64,000 bases of DNA from Streptomyces bathyalis (GTDB lineage Bacteria > Actinomycetota > Actinomycetes > Streptomycetales > Streptomycetaceae): positions 1,860,001 through 1,924,000 of the forward strand of contig NZ_CP048882.1 in the NCBI RefSeq assembly GCF_015910445.1, written 5' to 3'. The notes under the pieces were generated by a model that saw only the letters and a program-made list of their open reading frames with translations, had not been told where the DNA came from and ran no database searches. Positions within the stretch are counted from its first letter, which is position 1, and the number at the start of each line of letters is the position of its first letter. The position numbers and the translations under genes are program-made. Positions 16,783 to 25,880 of this stretch are shown piece by piece.

Positions 16783-17898
16783 TCAGCCACCCTGCCCGTA
16801 GCCCGGGCCGTGGCCGTGACGGGCCTCGTACTCGCGCACCTGGTCCAGGTCGATCATGCTCGTGTCGAAGAAGCTGGTCTCGTCGAGCTGGGGCTGCCCG
16901 CCGTGCATGTCCTGGGGGGCCTGCGGGTGGCCGGGATAGGGCTGGTTCTGGTGCTGCTGGAGCGGAGGCTGCTGCGCGTAGTACGGATCCGGCTGCTGCC
17001 CGTAGTAGGCGTATTGCTGCTGCTGGTAGCCGTATGCGTCCTGACCCCCGTAGTACGCCCCCTGCTGCGCCGCGTACGGATCGGCGGCGGCGACGGGCTC
17101 GTAGCCGGGTGGCAGAGGGGCGGTGGGGACCTGCGGCGGGGCGGTGGGTGCGGCCGAGGGCTGGTTCTCGCCGAGCGCGGCCAGGTCGGCCATGTAGTCG
17201 GCGTCGCTGGTGTGCACGCCCTGCCCGGCGGCGTCCTGCGCGGCCATGTGGGCACCGAGTTCGTCGGCCGGACGGTGCCCCAGCAGCTTGTTGCGGCCCC
17301 TGCCGACCGCCTCCAGCGTCTTGGAAAGGACCGCCGAGACCGAACCGAGCCTGGCGTCCACGTAGTTGTCCGCCCGGTCCCTCAACTCCTGCGGGTCGGT
17401 GGTGCGTTCCGGGGCGTCCTCGGCGTACTCCTCGTTCCACTCCTCGGAACCCGGCCCGCTGCCGAGCAGCTTCTCGCGGCCGCGTTCGACGGAGCCGATG
17501 GTCTTGCTCAGCACGACCTCGAAGTTGGCGAGTTTGCTGTCGACGTAGTCGTCCGCCTCGGCACGGATCTCCGCGGCCTCCTGCCGGGCCTGGGCGAGGA
17601 CCTGCTCCGCCTCGGCCTGGGCCTGGCGGACCACCTCGGTGCCGGAGACCAGTGAGCCGCGCTCGGCGTGCCCGGATTCGATGATCCGCTGGGCCTCGGC
17701 CTGGGCCTCGGCGACCATCTGCTCGCGGCCGCCGAGCAGTTGCTCGGCCTGCGCGAGCGAGCCGGGCAGTGCCTGGCGCACTTCTTCGAGCATGGCGAGC
17801 AGTTCGGCCCGGTTCACCACGCAGGAGGCCGACATGGGCATCGCGCGAGCGCTGTCCACCGCCGTCACGATCTCGTCGAGTTTCTGCTGAACGTCCAC
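16783..17898 (-). CDS. DivIVA/ATP-synthase-b-like coiled-coil protein with Gln/Tyr-rich tail
   Basis: A 371-residue protein that in streptomycetes is annotated as a cell-division initiation (DivIVA-like) protein at this position. Residues 1-45 are a helical start with Cys26, and about 45-145 is an Ala/Glu/Gln-rich coiled coil with EAQAEAQRII-type heptads. Two copies of a motif follow: ADDYVDSKLANFEVVLSKTI near 115 and ADNYVDARLGSVSAVLSKTL near 177, an internal duplication. From about 240 it is Pro/Gln/Tyr/Gly-rich and disordered. The GTG at 17896-17898 has no strong ribosome binding site. A polar-growth or scaffold role is an inference. Confidence 0.75.
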   Translation of the reverse strand: MDVQQKLDEIVTAVDSARAMPMSASCVVNRAELLAMLEEVRQALPGSLAQAEQLLGGREQMVAEAQAEAQRIIESGHAERGSLVSGTEVVRQAQAEAEQVLAQARQEAAEIRAEADDYVDSKLANFEVVLSKTIGSVERGREKLLGSGPGSEEWNEEYAEDAPERTTDPQELRDRADNYVDARLGSVSAVLSKTLEAVGRGRNKLLGHRPADELGAHMAAQDAAGQGVHTSDADYMADLAALGENQPSAAPTAPPQVPTAPLPPGYEPVAAADPYAAQQGAYYGGQDAYGYQQQQYAYYGQQPDPYYAQQPPLQQHQNQPYPGHPQAPQDMHGGQPQLDETSFFDTSMIDLDQVREYEARHGHGPGYGQGG

Positions 17899-17968
17899 GG
17901 AAGCGACTGTACGGCCACTGGCACTGAACTAGACAGCTGATGCCGTTACTCGGCCCTCTCCGTCGCTC

Positions 17969-18448
17969 TCAGGGCTTGGCGAGACGTTCCGCCAGCGCGC
18001 GCTGGACCGGCTCGGGCACCAGGTTGGAGACGTCGCCGCCCCAGGTGGCGACCTCCTTGACCAGGCTGGAGGAGAGGAAGCTGTACGTGGGGTTGGTCGG
18101 CACGAAGAGTGTCTCGACGCCGGAGAGCCCGTTGTTCATCTGGGCCATCTGCAGCTCGTAGTCGAAGTCCGAAACCGCGCGGAGCCCCTTGACGATGGCG
18201 GGGATGTCGCGGTCCTTGCAGAAGTCGACGAGCAGTCCGTGGAAGGCCTCCACCCGCACATTGCCGAAGGCGGCGGTCACCTCGTGGATGAGGTCGATGC
18301 GCTCGTCGACGGAGAACAGGCCCTGCTTGGACTTGTTGATCATCACGGCCACGTAGACCTGGTCGTAGAGCTTGGAGGCGCGGCCGATGATGTCGAGGTG
18401 TCCGTTGGTGATGGGGTCGAAGGATCCCGGACAGACTGCGCGACGCAC
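17969..18448 (-). CDS. coaD: Phosphopantetheine adenylyltransferase
   Basis: Fourth step of coenzyme A synthesis: transfer of AMP to 4'-phosphopantetheine. The 159-residue product starts (V)RRAVCPGSFDPITNGHLD with the nucleotidyltransferase TxGH motif and has the C-terminal loop FLSSSLVKEVA. The GTG at 18446-18448 is chosen for the GAGG eight bases upstream and the exact family length; the open frame runs on into the end of rsmD. The rsmD-coaD order is widespread, and the 53-base gap suggests one operon. Confidence 0.95.
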   Translation of the reverse strand: MRRAVCPGSFDPITNGHLDIIGRASKLYDQVYVAVMINKSKQGLFSVDERIDLIHEVTAAFGNVRVEAFHGLLVDFCKDRDIPAIVKGLRAVSDFDYELQMAQMNNGLSGVETLFVPTNPTYSFLSSSLVKEVATWGGDVSNLVPEPVQRALAERLAKP

Positions 18449-18501
18449 TGGTGGTTCCTCGCTCTCCGGACGAAGGGGGGTCTGTGGGCTGTCCGCGGAG
18501 T

Positions 18502-19104
18502 TCATGGTGTGGGGGTGTCTCCGCTTGCGGCGGCGCGACCGTACCAGAGCGTTCCTTCGCCGTAACGCCTGGACCTGAGGCCCTCGAAGCCCTCGGGCCA
18601 GCGGAATTGGCCGCCACGCGTACTGCGCTCCACGGTGACGAGCGCCTCGTCGGCCAGCCAGAGCCCGGCGCGGAGTGTGAGCAGAATCTCGCGCACGCTC
18701 TCGTCGGTGACGGCGTACGGGGGGTCGAGGAAGACCACGTCGTACGGGTCGTCGGGAGGCCCTCCGGCGAGTGCCGCTGCGGCCTTCGCGTGGCGCACCT
18801 CGGCGCCGGGCAGACCCAGCGCGCGTACGTTCTGCCGGATGGTGCGGGCCGCGCGGGCGTCCGATTCGACGAGCAGCACGTGAGCGGCGCCGCGTGAGAG
18901 CGCCTCCAGGCCGACCGCGCCGGAACCGCCGTACAGGTCGAGCATGCGTCTGCCGTGCCAGGCAGCGGCACCCGAGCCGCCCAACTGGGCCTCCCAGCTG
19001 GAGAACATGCCCTCGCGCGCACGGTCGGACGTGGGGCGGGTGCCCTGGCCCGGCGGCACGGTCAGCCGGCGGCCGCCGACGGCTCCTGCGATCACGCGGG
19101 TCAT
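18502..19104 (-). CDS. rsmD: 16S rRNA m2G966 methyltransferase RsmD
   Basis: SAM-dependent methyltransferase of the small subunit rRNA. The 200-residue product has MTRVIAGAVGGRRLTVPPG at the N terminus, the SAM loop LDLYGGSGAVGLEALSRGA, the acidic end of strand 2 in LLVESD, and the catalytic motif FLDPPYAV typical of N2-guanine methylases. The ATG at 19102-19104 has AAGGAA about 9 bases upstream. It lies between recG and coaD on the same strand. Confidence 0.93.
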   Translation of the reverse strand: MTRVIAGAVGGRRLTVPPGQGTRPTSDRAREGMFSSWEAQLGGSGAAAWHGRRMLDLYGGSGAVGLEALSRGAAHVLLVESDARAARTIRQNVRALGLPGAEVRHAKAAAALAGGPPDDPYDVVFLDPPYAVTDESVREILLTLRAGLWLADEALVTVERSTRGGQFRWPEGFEGLRSRRYGEGTLWYGRAAASGDTPTP

Positions 19105-19214
19105 GGTGCGGGTTTCCTTCGATCTCTCGTGCGGCCGGAGCCGGCCCGGGCCCGGCCGTCGGAACCGAGGATCCCACGGCGGCGGCGCACGCGCCTGCCT
19201 CGGACGGCGGCCGG

Positions 19215-22200
19215 TCATCCCTTGTCGAGGTAGTCCTCGCGCTCCTCGTCCAGCAGGGCCGCCAGCGCCGTACGCAGCTCCGGCAACCGCTCCAGCTCCG
19301 GATCCTCCGCGACGACGGCGGTCGCGGCCTGCCGCGCCGCCTCGATGATCTCCTCGTCCTCGATCACGGCGAGCATCCGCAGCGAGGAGCGCACGCCCGA
19401 CTGCGCCTGCCCGAGCACATCGCCCTCGCGGCGTTGTTCCAGGTCGACGCGGGAGAGCTCGAAGCCGTCCTGCGTCGAGGCGACGGCGTCCAGACGTGTG
19501 CGGGCGGGGCCCGTCTCCGGCGCCTCCGTGACCAGCAGGCACAGTCCGGCTGCGGAACCACGGCCGACGCGTCCGCGCAGCTGGTGGAGCTGGGAGACGC
19601 CGAAGCGATCCGCGTCCATGATCACCATGACGGTCGCGTTCGGTACGTCCACGCCGACCTCGATGACGGTCGTCGCAACGAGGACGTCGATGTCGCCCTG
19701 GGCGAAGCGGCGCATGACCTCGTCCTTGACGTCGGGCTGCATCCGTCCGTGCAGGGCCTCGACGCGGAGCCCGGCCAGGGGCCCCTCGCGCAGCTGCGCC
19801 ACGGTGTCCAGCACGGCCAGCGGCGGACGCCTGCTCTCCTCCCCGCCGTCGGCGTCCGTCCCGCCCGCCTGTCCGACCTCCTCCGCCTCCTCGGCGGCCC
19901 TCACGGCCTTCTTCTTCCCGGATCTGCCGCCCGGCTTCCCGGCCTCCGCCTGCTCCTCCTCGTCGCCGATGCGCGGGCAGACCACGTACGTCTGGTGTCC
20001 GGCCTCCGTCTCCTCCCGCACGCGCTCCCACGTGCGGGCCAGGAAATGGGGCTTGTCCCTGGCGGGCACGACATGGCTGGCGATGGGTGAGCGTCCGGCC
20101 GGGAGCTGGTCCAGCACGGAGGTCTCCAGATCGCCGAAGACGGTCATGGCGACGGTGCGCGGGATGGGTGTCGCCGTCATCACCAGCAGGTGCGGAGGAT
20201 GAACTCCCTTGGAACGCAAGGCGTCCCGCTGCTCCACGCCGAAACGGTGCTGCTCGTCGACGACGACGAGGCCCAGGTCGTGGAAGCGGACCTTGTCCTC
20301 GATCAGCGCGTGCGTGCCGATGACGATTCCGGCCTCGCCGGTCGCCAGATCGAGCAGGGCCTGGCGGCGGGCGGCCGCGCCCATGGAACCGGTGAGCAGC
20401 ACGACCTTCGTGGCGCTGTCCGCGCCGCCGAGCATGCCGCCCTCGGCGAGTTCGCCCATCATCCCGGTCACCGAGCGGTGGTGCTGCTGCGCGAGGACCT
20501 CGGTGGGGGCCAGCAGCGCGGCCTGGCCGCCGCTGTCGACGACGGTCAGCATCGCCCTGGTGGCCACCATCGTGTTGTGCGTGACCGTGAAATTGTCGGT
20601 GACGTAGGCACTGTCGGGGTGGCGCACGCTGATGCACTGGACCTGCTTGCGGCCGACGGGCTCGGCCGCGCGTACGTAGCGGCGCAGCGATTCGGGTGCG
20701 CTCCCCCGCGCGCTGCCGTCGGCCTCGCGGGGCTCCAGGGCCTCCGAGCGGAACGGGCTGTGCTCGGGCGGCAGCAGCAGTGTGACGGCCGACTCCGCGG
20801 CATCGCCGTCGGCGCCGTCCGGCCGCCCCTCAGGGGTGATGCGTGCGTGTCCGCCGAGCGACCGCACCAGCCACGCGACGTCCTCGACGAGCGCCCGGGA
20901 GCGGGAGCGGAGCACGACGGCGTCGTGGTCCCCGTCCGGCGCGGGCCCGCTGTCCCAGCCGTCTGCCCCCGCGTCGAGGATCCCCTGGAGCAACGCGAGC
21001 CTGTTCTTGAGCGAGTCCTCCATGCACCCGCGCGGCACGGGGCCCGCGCCGCCGGGACGCCCCAGCTCCGCACCCGTCGCGTACGGGTCCGCCGTGCCCT
21101 GGGCGGGGGCGCCCAGATCCACCGGCACCGCGTGCGGCAGATACCACTTCGGCGAACCCGCGGGCGACGTCAGGTCGTTCCGGATCTCACGCGTGGTCAG
21201 CGCCTGAGGACGCTCGCCCCGCGACCACGCCCCGGCGGTGGCGACGAGCCACAGATGCTCGTCGTCGCACTCCACGCTGCTTCCGTCGGAGAGCGTCAAC
21301 CGCCATACGTCACGCTCCCCTTGGGGAAAGACGCCGTCCACCGGCGCCGGCTCGCCCGAGGGCGTGATCACCTCGTCGCCGACCCCGATCTCCCGCATCT
21401 CGCGGAACCCGCCGGGCGTGAGGACGAGCGCGTCCAGCGGCTGCGCCTTGCCCGAGCCGACCTCGCCCTGGAGGAGGCGGTGCATGGGGTGCTCGGTTGC
21501 GAGGTCGTCGAAGACCTCACGGCTGACGTGCTGCTGCCCCTCGGTGAGGGTGAAGGGCAGCTTGGCGTCGAAGGCGTCCAGCAGACCCCCCTCGACGGGA
21601 ACGCGCGCCACGGCGGGCAGTTGGGCCTCGGCGACCCTGCGCCGCGCGAGGGCGACCTGGAGGATGAACGCCTCGTCCCACTTCAGCCTGTCGCGGGCCG
21701 CCGCGACATCCGCCTTCGTGCGCGGCCGATGCACCTTCTCGAACGCGTCGGGCAGCGGGATCAGCCGCCGGTCCTCGCGGATGGCGGACGGCAGCGGGTC
21801 GACGAGGCCGTCCCAGCCCGTGGCCTGCATGGAGGCGAGCACCGTGCCGACGGACTTGGCGATCTTCCAGGACGCCATCTGCGCGACGGCCGGATAGATC
21901 GGCATCAGCCTGTTGGCGAACGCGTCGACGTCCTCGTCGCCGCTTCCGGCCCCGAGCTTCTCGTACTGCGGATGCGCCAGCTGGAGACGGCCGTTGAAGA
22001 CCCCGACCTTGCCGGCGAACATCGCCCGCGTGCCCGGCTGCAGGTCCTTCTGCGGCTGGTAGATGCCGCGGCCGAAGAAGACCAGCTGCAACTGGCCGCT
22101 GCCGTCGGTGAGAACGATCTCGAGCCGCTGCCCCCTGCCGCGGTTGAAGGAGTGCACCTTGGACTTGGCGACCTGCGCCACGACGGTGACGTGCTCGTCC

Positions 22201-22379
22201 AGAGGCAGATCCGACAGCCGCGTCAGCTGGCCGCGCTCCTCGTACCGCCGGGGATAGTGGTGGAGGAGGTCACCGACCGTGTTCAGGCCGAGGTGTTCGG
22301 CCAGGACCTTGGCGGTGCTGCCGCCCAGGTGCCTCTTCAGGGATTCGTCGAGCGCGGACACGCCACCATTGCACACCAT
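19215..22379 (-). CDS. recG: RecG branch-migration helicase, interrupted by an intein
   Basis: Superfamily 2 helicase that remodels stalled forks and Holliday junctions. The open frame is 1054 residues; removing a 291-residue intein (residues 312-602) leaves about 763, in the normal RecG range. Visible parts: the wedge OB domain (about 60-140), Walker A split as GEVGSGK / T by the intein, then PTEVLAQQHH, VVVDEQHRFGVEQ, TATPIPRT, and the C-terminal helicase motifs with QLHQLRGRVGR. A Lys/Glu-rich insert lies near 800-835. The start is uncertain: the listed ATG lacks a ribosome binding site, and the GTG at 22359-22361 is equally plausible. Function requires splicing, since the intein splits the ATP-binding loop. 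Confidence 0.95.
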   Translation of the reverse strand: MVCNGGVSALDESLKRHLGGSTAKVLAEHLGLNTVGDLLHHYPRRYEERGQLTRLSDLPLDEHVTVVAQVAKSKVHSFNRGRGQRLEIVLTDGSGQLQLVFFGRGIYQPQKDLQPGTRAMFAGKVGVFNGRLQLAHPQYEKLGAGSGDEDVDAFANRLMPIYPAVAQMASWKIAKSVGTVLASMQATGWDGLVDPLPSAIREDRRLIPLPDAFEKVHRPRTKADVAAARDRLKWDEAFILQVALARRRVAEAQLPAVARVPVEGGLLDAFDAKLPFTLTEGQQHVSREVFDDLATEHPMHRLLQGEVGSGKAQPLDALVLTPGGFREMREIGVGDEVITPSGEPAPVDGVFPQGERDVWRLTLSDGSSVECDDEHLWLVATAGAWSRGERPQALTTREIRNDLTSPAGSPKWYLPHAVPVDLGAPAQGTADPYATGAELGRPGGAGPVPRGCMEDSLKNRLALLQGILDAGADGWDSGPAPDGDHDAVVLRSRSRALVEDVAWLVRSLGGHARITPEGRPDGADGDAAESAVTLLLPPEHSPFRSEALEPREADGSARGSAPESLRRYVRAAEPVGRKQVQCISVRHPDSAYVTDNFTVTHNTMVATRAMLTVVDSGGQAALLAPTEVLAQQHHRSVTGMMGELAEGGMLGGADSATKVVLLTGSMGAAARRQALLDLATGEAGIVIGTHALIEDKVRFHDLGLVVVDEQHRFGVEQRDALRSKGVHPPHLLVMTATPIPRTVAMTVFGDLETSVLDQLPAGRSPIASHVVPARDKPHFLARTWERVREETEAGHQTYVVCPRIGDEEEQAEAGKPGGRSGKKKAVRAAEEAEEVGQAGGTDADGGEESRRPPLAVLDTVAQLREGPLAGLRVEALHGRMQPDVKDEVMRRFAQGDIDVLVATTVIEVGVDVPNATVMVIMDADRFGVSQLHQLRGRVGRGSAAGLCLLVTEAPETGPARTRLDAVASTQDGFELSRVDLEQRREGDVLGQAQSGVRSSLRMLAVIEDEEIIEAARQAATAVVAEDPELERLPELRTALAALLDEEREDYLDKG
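20574..21446 (-). mobile_element. RecG intein, class 3 type, with degenerate LAGLIDADG endonuclease
   Basis: In-frame protein intron of 291 residues between Lys and Thr of the RecG Walker A motif. It starts AQPLDALVLTP, so residue 1 is Ala, which cannot start standard class 1 splicing. Block B ends DDEHLWLV with Trp 66, two residues after the His. Block F has VQCISV with Cys 271, and the end is TVTHN with Thr 289, His 290 and terminal Asn 291, followed by extein Thr. Trp (B:12), Cys (F:4) and Thr (G:5) are the WCT signature of class 3 inteins. The middle keeps one LAGLIDADG-like stretch (LLQGILDAGADG) with an insertion and a broken first motif (DPYATGAELGRP), so homing activity is probably lost. 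Confidence 0.93.
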
Positions 22380-22495
22380 GTCGCTGACAGGACCGGGGCA
22401 ATGGACGAGGCCGGGGTGCGCTCGGCGTGCCGCGCCGGCGGGTCCCGCGGGCCCGCCTCGTCACGGCTCGTGGCCCGCGGCGTCGCCACGGGCTC

Positions 22496-24202
22496 TCATT
22501 CGACGCCGATCAGCAGCAGCGAGGAGTGCTGCCGCCCCTCGTAGACCACCGTGTCGACGGCGAGGTGACCGCCGCGCACCTGCTCCTCCAGCCGGTCCGT
22601 CAGTCCCTGCGGAGCATGCTCTCCGACGATCAGCGTGACCAACTCCCCGCCCGCCGCGAGCATCCGCTCCAGCACGTCCGCGGCCGCCTCGGCGACGTCG
22701 CTGCCGATCACGACCACGTCGTCCTCCACGAGACCGAGCACGTCACCGGCCTCGCAGACGCCGGCCATCGTCCAGAACGGGCGGTCGGCGACGGTCACTT
22801 CGCCGTAGCGGGTCGCCCCGGCCGCGGTCGTCATGGCGACGACGTCGTCGTCGAAGCGACGCTCCGGATCGTGCACGGCCAGCGCGGAGATGCCCTGCAC
22901 AGCGGCCCGGGTCGGCACGACCGACACGCGCAGCTCCGGCTCCTCGGCCCGCGTACCGTCCGCCGCACGCGACGCGGCGGCGTGCAGATCGATGTCGTTG
23001 GGCAGCAGCACGACCTCCGCCGCCCCGGTCGCGCGCACGGCCGCTGCCAGGGGCTCCCCGTCCGGGCTTCCGAGCGCTTCCTTCGCCCGTACGACCGTCG
23101 CGCCGGCGTCCTCGCAGAGCCCCGCCAGCCCGTCCCCGTGCACGACGGCGACGACGGCGCGCCCGTGCCGGGCGGTGCCGCCTGCGTCGGCGTGCTCCGG
23201 GGCGCAGGGCTCGCCTGCCTCCCCCGCGGTGAGGTGGGTGATGCGGATGCGGTGCGGACGTCCCGCGCCGACACCGGCCTCGACCGCCGCACCCGCGTCG
23301 TCGACGTGCACGTGCACGCTCCAGAGCCCGTCCCCGCCGCCGACGACGAGCGAGTCGCCGAGACCGTCGAGACGTTCGCGCAGGCCGGTCACCGCGGCGT
23401 CGTCGGCGTCCAGGAGGTACATCACCTCGTACGCTCCGCCGCCTCCGTCGGGCGGCACGGGCGCGCCGGACGAAGTGCCGCTTCCCACCGTGGTGTTGGG
23501 CCCGGTGTAGGCGCGGCGCCTGCGCGAGACCTCGCCCTGCTCCGGGTCCGCGAGGGCGTCGGCCAGCGCTCCGAGCACGGCGACCAGGCCGCTGCCGCCG
23601 GCGTCGACGACTCCCGCGCGGCGCAGCACGTCGAGCTGCCCGGTGGTCTCCGACAGCGCCTCGTGCGAGCGCTCGTGCGCGGCGCGGGCCACGGCCTCGG
23701 CATCGGCGTCCTGTTCGCCGGCCGTACGGGCCGCCTCGGCCGCCGCCCTCGCGACGCTGAGCATCGTGCCCTCGACGGGGTGGGCGACGGCCGCGTAGGC
23801 GGAGTCCGCGGCGCGCGTCAGCGCCTCGGCCAACAGCCGCCCGGCGCCCGGGACTTCACCCGCGTCGGCGGCCTTCGAGCCTTCGGCCCCGTCGGTTGCC
23901 CCGTATGTCTCCGCCATGCCGCGCAGCAGCTGGGCCAGGATCGTGCCGGAATTGCCGCAGGCACCGAGAAGCGCGCCACGGGACAGGGCGCGCAGCGCGG
24001 GGGCCGCCGGATCGCTCGCATCCCACTCGGCCTCCAGGGCCCGCGCAGCGGCTTCCAGGGTCCGGCGCAGGTTGGTGCCGGTGTCGCCGTCCGCCACGGG
24101 GAAGACGTTGATCGCGTCGATCTCCTCGCATGCCTCACCGACCGCCTCCAGCGCGAACGCGATCCATGCCCGTACCACCGTGGAGTCGAACGGCTGCGGC
24201 AC
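22496..24202 (-). CDS. FakA/YloV-like DAK2-domain kinase
   Basis: A 568-residue protein of the DhaL-phosphatase family. It has an N-terminal DAK2 (DhaL) nucleotide domain with INVFPVADGDTGTNL at about 33-47 and GACGNSGTILAQLLRG near 85, a variable middle region, and a C-terminal DegV/DhaK-like domain (about 330-568). Homologues such as S. aureus FakA phosphorylate fatty acids bound to FakB; no fakB is adjacent here, so the partner would be elsewhere. The GTG at 24200-24202 is preceded by GAGGAGG at 7 bases, one of the best ribosome binding sites in the window, which overrules the upstream frame. recG follows downstream. Confidence 0.85.
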   Translation of the reverse strand: MPQPFDSTVVRAWIAFALEAVGEACEEIDAINVFPVADGDTGTNLRRTLEAAARALEAEWDASDPAAPALRALSRGALLGACGNSGTILAQLLRGMAETYGATDGAEGSKAADAGEVPGAGRLLAEALTRAADSAYAAVAHPVEGTMLSVARAAAEAARTAGEQDADAEAVARAAHERSHEALSETTGQLDVLRRAGVVDAGGSGLVAVLGALADALADPEQGEVSRRRRAYTGPNTTVGSGTSSGAPVPPDGGGGAYEVMYLLDADDAAVTGLRERLDGLGDSLVVGGGDGLWSVHVHVDDAGAAVEAGVGAGRPHRIRITHLTAGEAGEPCAPEHADAGGTARHGRAVVAVVHGDGLAGLCEDAGATVVRAKEALGSPDGEPLAAAVRATGAAEVVLLPNDIDLHAAASRAADGTRAEEPELRVSVVPTRAAVQGISALAVHDPERRFDDDVVAMTTAAGATRYGEVTVADRPFWTMAGVCEAGDVLGLVEDDVVVIGSDVAEAAADVLERMLAAGGELVTLIVGEHAPQGLTDRLEEQVRGGHLAVDTVVYEGRQHSSLLLIGVE

Positions 24203-24608
24203 GTGAGGACCTCCTCTGGAGTCCGGAGACGGCACGGTCTCCGTCAGTTGTGTTCCGTCTGCTTCCCGTATGCCCCCGGTCCGCGGCGAGCTGCTGCGCG
24301 CGACGATCCGCGACGAGGGCCATGCGGTTTCCGAAGGCTAGATGAGAGCACCGGTGGTGTGCGGAACGGAACAGGCCTGCAGGCGAAGGGGCCTGGAGAT
24401 ACTCGGCGGACAGCGCGCTCATGCGGGACGATCGGACCGTTGGGCAGGCCTCACGGGCTGGTTTCGCCGTTCATGAGCAGGCGTTGTATGCTGCTCCGGT
24501 TGCCTGATGAGTATCGGGCGTCATGACCTCCCTGGCAGTGCCGGTCGATCACTGTGCCTGCGTCGCCGGGATTTTCCGTACATGCATCTGAAGTCTTTGG
24601 AGTGACCC
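24203..24608. other. Divergent intergenic region between the FakA-like gene and rpmB
   Basis: About 405 bases that must contain divergent promoters for the FakA-like gene and rpmB. The rpmB-proximal part (24470-24600) is more AT-rich, but I could not choose between several possible -10 hexamers. Short open frames here have no conserved features. Confidence 0.5.
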
Positions 24609-24794
24609 GTGGCTGCCAACTGCGACGTCTGCGGCAAGGGGCCGGGCTTCGGCAACAGCATCTCCCACTCGCACCGCCGCACCCCGCGCCGCTGGAACCC
24701 GAACATCCAGCGCGTGCGTGCAGTGGTCAACGGGACGCCGAAGCGCCTCAACGCCTGCACCTCGTGCATCAAGGCCGGCAAGGTCTCGCGCTGA
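24609..24794 (+). CDS. rpmB: 50S ribosomal protein L28
   Basis: A 61-residue large-subunit protein starting [20 protein letters not shown] after the GTG at 24609, with GGAG seven bases upstream. It keeps both Cys pairs (CDVC and CTSC), so it is the zinc-binding form. Actinobacteria often carry a second, cysteine-free paralogue induced by zinc starvation, which is not in this window. It is followed by a strong terminator and converges on thiD. Confidence 0.95.
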   Translation: MAANCDVCGKGPGFGNSISHSHRRTPRRWNPNIQRVRAVVNGTPKRLNACTSCIKAGKVSR

Positions 24795-24894
24795 CGCTCC
24801 CCCTGGGCCTGTAGGTATCCTCCCTCGCCGTCCGGCGCAGGGCAGGGCCCGGGTGGTGCTTCCAGCAGTGCGGCCACCTAGCCGGTTGCTTTCC

Positions 24895-24927
24895 GAAGCC
24901 GGTCCGTCGTGATGACGGGCCGGCTTC
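24895..24927. terminator. Bidirectional terminator between rpmB and thiD
   Basis: A 14-base-pair stem (24895-24908 with 24914-24927, one G-U wobble) around the loop GTGAT, lying between two converging genes and followed by TCTCGCTTT on the plus strand. Confidence 0.75.
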
Positions 24928-24970
24928 TCGCTTTGACGGCGGGCTCCACCGTGCGCCGGGCCCGGTCCCG

Positions 24971-25810
24971 TCAGCTCCCGCGCAGCCGCCAGCCGTGGTC
25001 CACGGGCCCCAGACCCGCCCCGAGCGCGAACCCTGCCGCGATCGCGCCCGTGACGTACTCCTTGGCCTCCCTCGCCGCCTCCGGCACGGACAGACCGCGT
25101 GCCAGGCCCGCCGCGAGGGCGCTGGCAAGGGTGCAGCCGGTGCCGTGAGTGTGGCGGTTGTCGTGACGCGGCCCCCGCAGCCAGTGCTCCTCGTGGCCGT
25201 CGGTGAGCAGGTCGACGGCTTCGTCGCCGTGGCCGATGTCAGCACCGTCACGGGCCAGGTGCCCGCCCTTGATCAGCGCCCAGCGCGGCCCGTACGAGAG
25301 CACGGCCGCGGCGGCTTCCCGCAGCCCCGCTTCGTCGTTGACGCGCACGCCCGTCAGCTGTGTGACCTCGTCGAGGTTGGGGGTGGCGACGGTCGCGGTC
25401 GGCAGCAGCTTGGTACGTACGGAATCCAGCGCCTCCTGTGCGAGCAGCGAATCGCCGTGCTTGGAGACGCCGACGGGGTCGACGACCACCGGCTCCCCCA
25501 CACCGGCCAGCAGTCCGGCCACGGTCTCCACCAGTTCCGCCGACGCGAGCATCCCGGTCTTCGCCGCCTGGATGCCGATGTCGTCCACGACGCTGCGGAA
25601 CTGCGCCCGTACCGCCTCGGCCGGCAGTTCCCAGTAGCCCTGCACACCGACGGAGTTCTGCGCCGTCACGGCGGCGACGACGCTCATCCCGTGAGTGCCG
25701 AGCGCCAGCATCGTCTTGAGGTCGGCCTGGATGCCCGCGCCGCCTCCCGAGTCGGAACCGGCGATGGTCAGCACTCGGGGCGGCGCGGAGTGCGCGGGTG
25801 TCGTCTCCAT
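24971..25810 (-). CDS. thiD: Hydroxymethylpyrimidine/phosphomethylpyrimidine kinase
   Basis: Phosphorylates HMP and HMP-phosphate in thiamine synthesis. The 279-residue ribokinase-fold protein has [19 protein letters not shown] near the N terminus, [11 protein letters not shown], and the C-terminal anion-hole motif [18 protein letters not shown]. The ATG at 25808-25810 is used; a GTG two codons upstream is equally open, and neither has a strong ribosome binding site. thiL lies immediately upstream on the same strand, so the two thiamine kinases probably form an operon. No TPP riboswitch is seen upstream of either. Confidence 0.93.
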   Translation of the reverse strand: METTPAHSAPPRVLTIAGSDSGGGAGIQADLKTMLALGTHGMSVVAAVTAQNSVGVQGYWELPAEAVRAQFRSVVDDIGIQAAKTGMLASAELVETVAGLLAGVGEPVVVDPVGVSKHGDSLLAQEALDSVRTKLLPTATVATPNLDEVTQLTGVRVNDEAGLREAAAAVLSYGPRWALIKGGHLARDGADIGHGDEAVDLLTDGHEEHWLRGPRHDNRHTHGTGCTLASALAAGLARGLSVPEAAREAKEYVTGAIAAGFALGAGLGPVDHGWRLRGS

Positions 25811-25880
25811 GCGCACAAACGTAACCGGGCCCCCCGATGTGCACGAGGTCCCGTCACCACGGGCGACGTACGGACCTCCG

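Noticed and set aside
17969..19177. 402-residue fusion of an RsmD-like segment and CoaD
   Set aside because: The frame upstream of 18448 is out of phase with the real rsmD, has no family features, and the GTG at 18446-18448 with GAGG gives a standard 159-residue CoaD.
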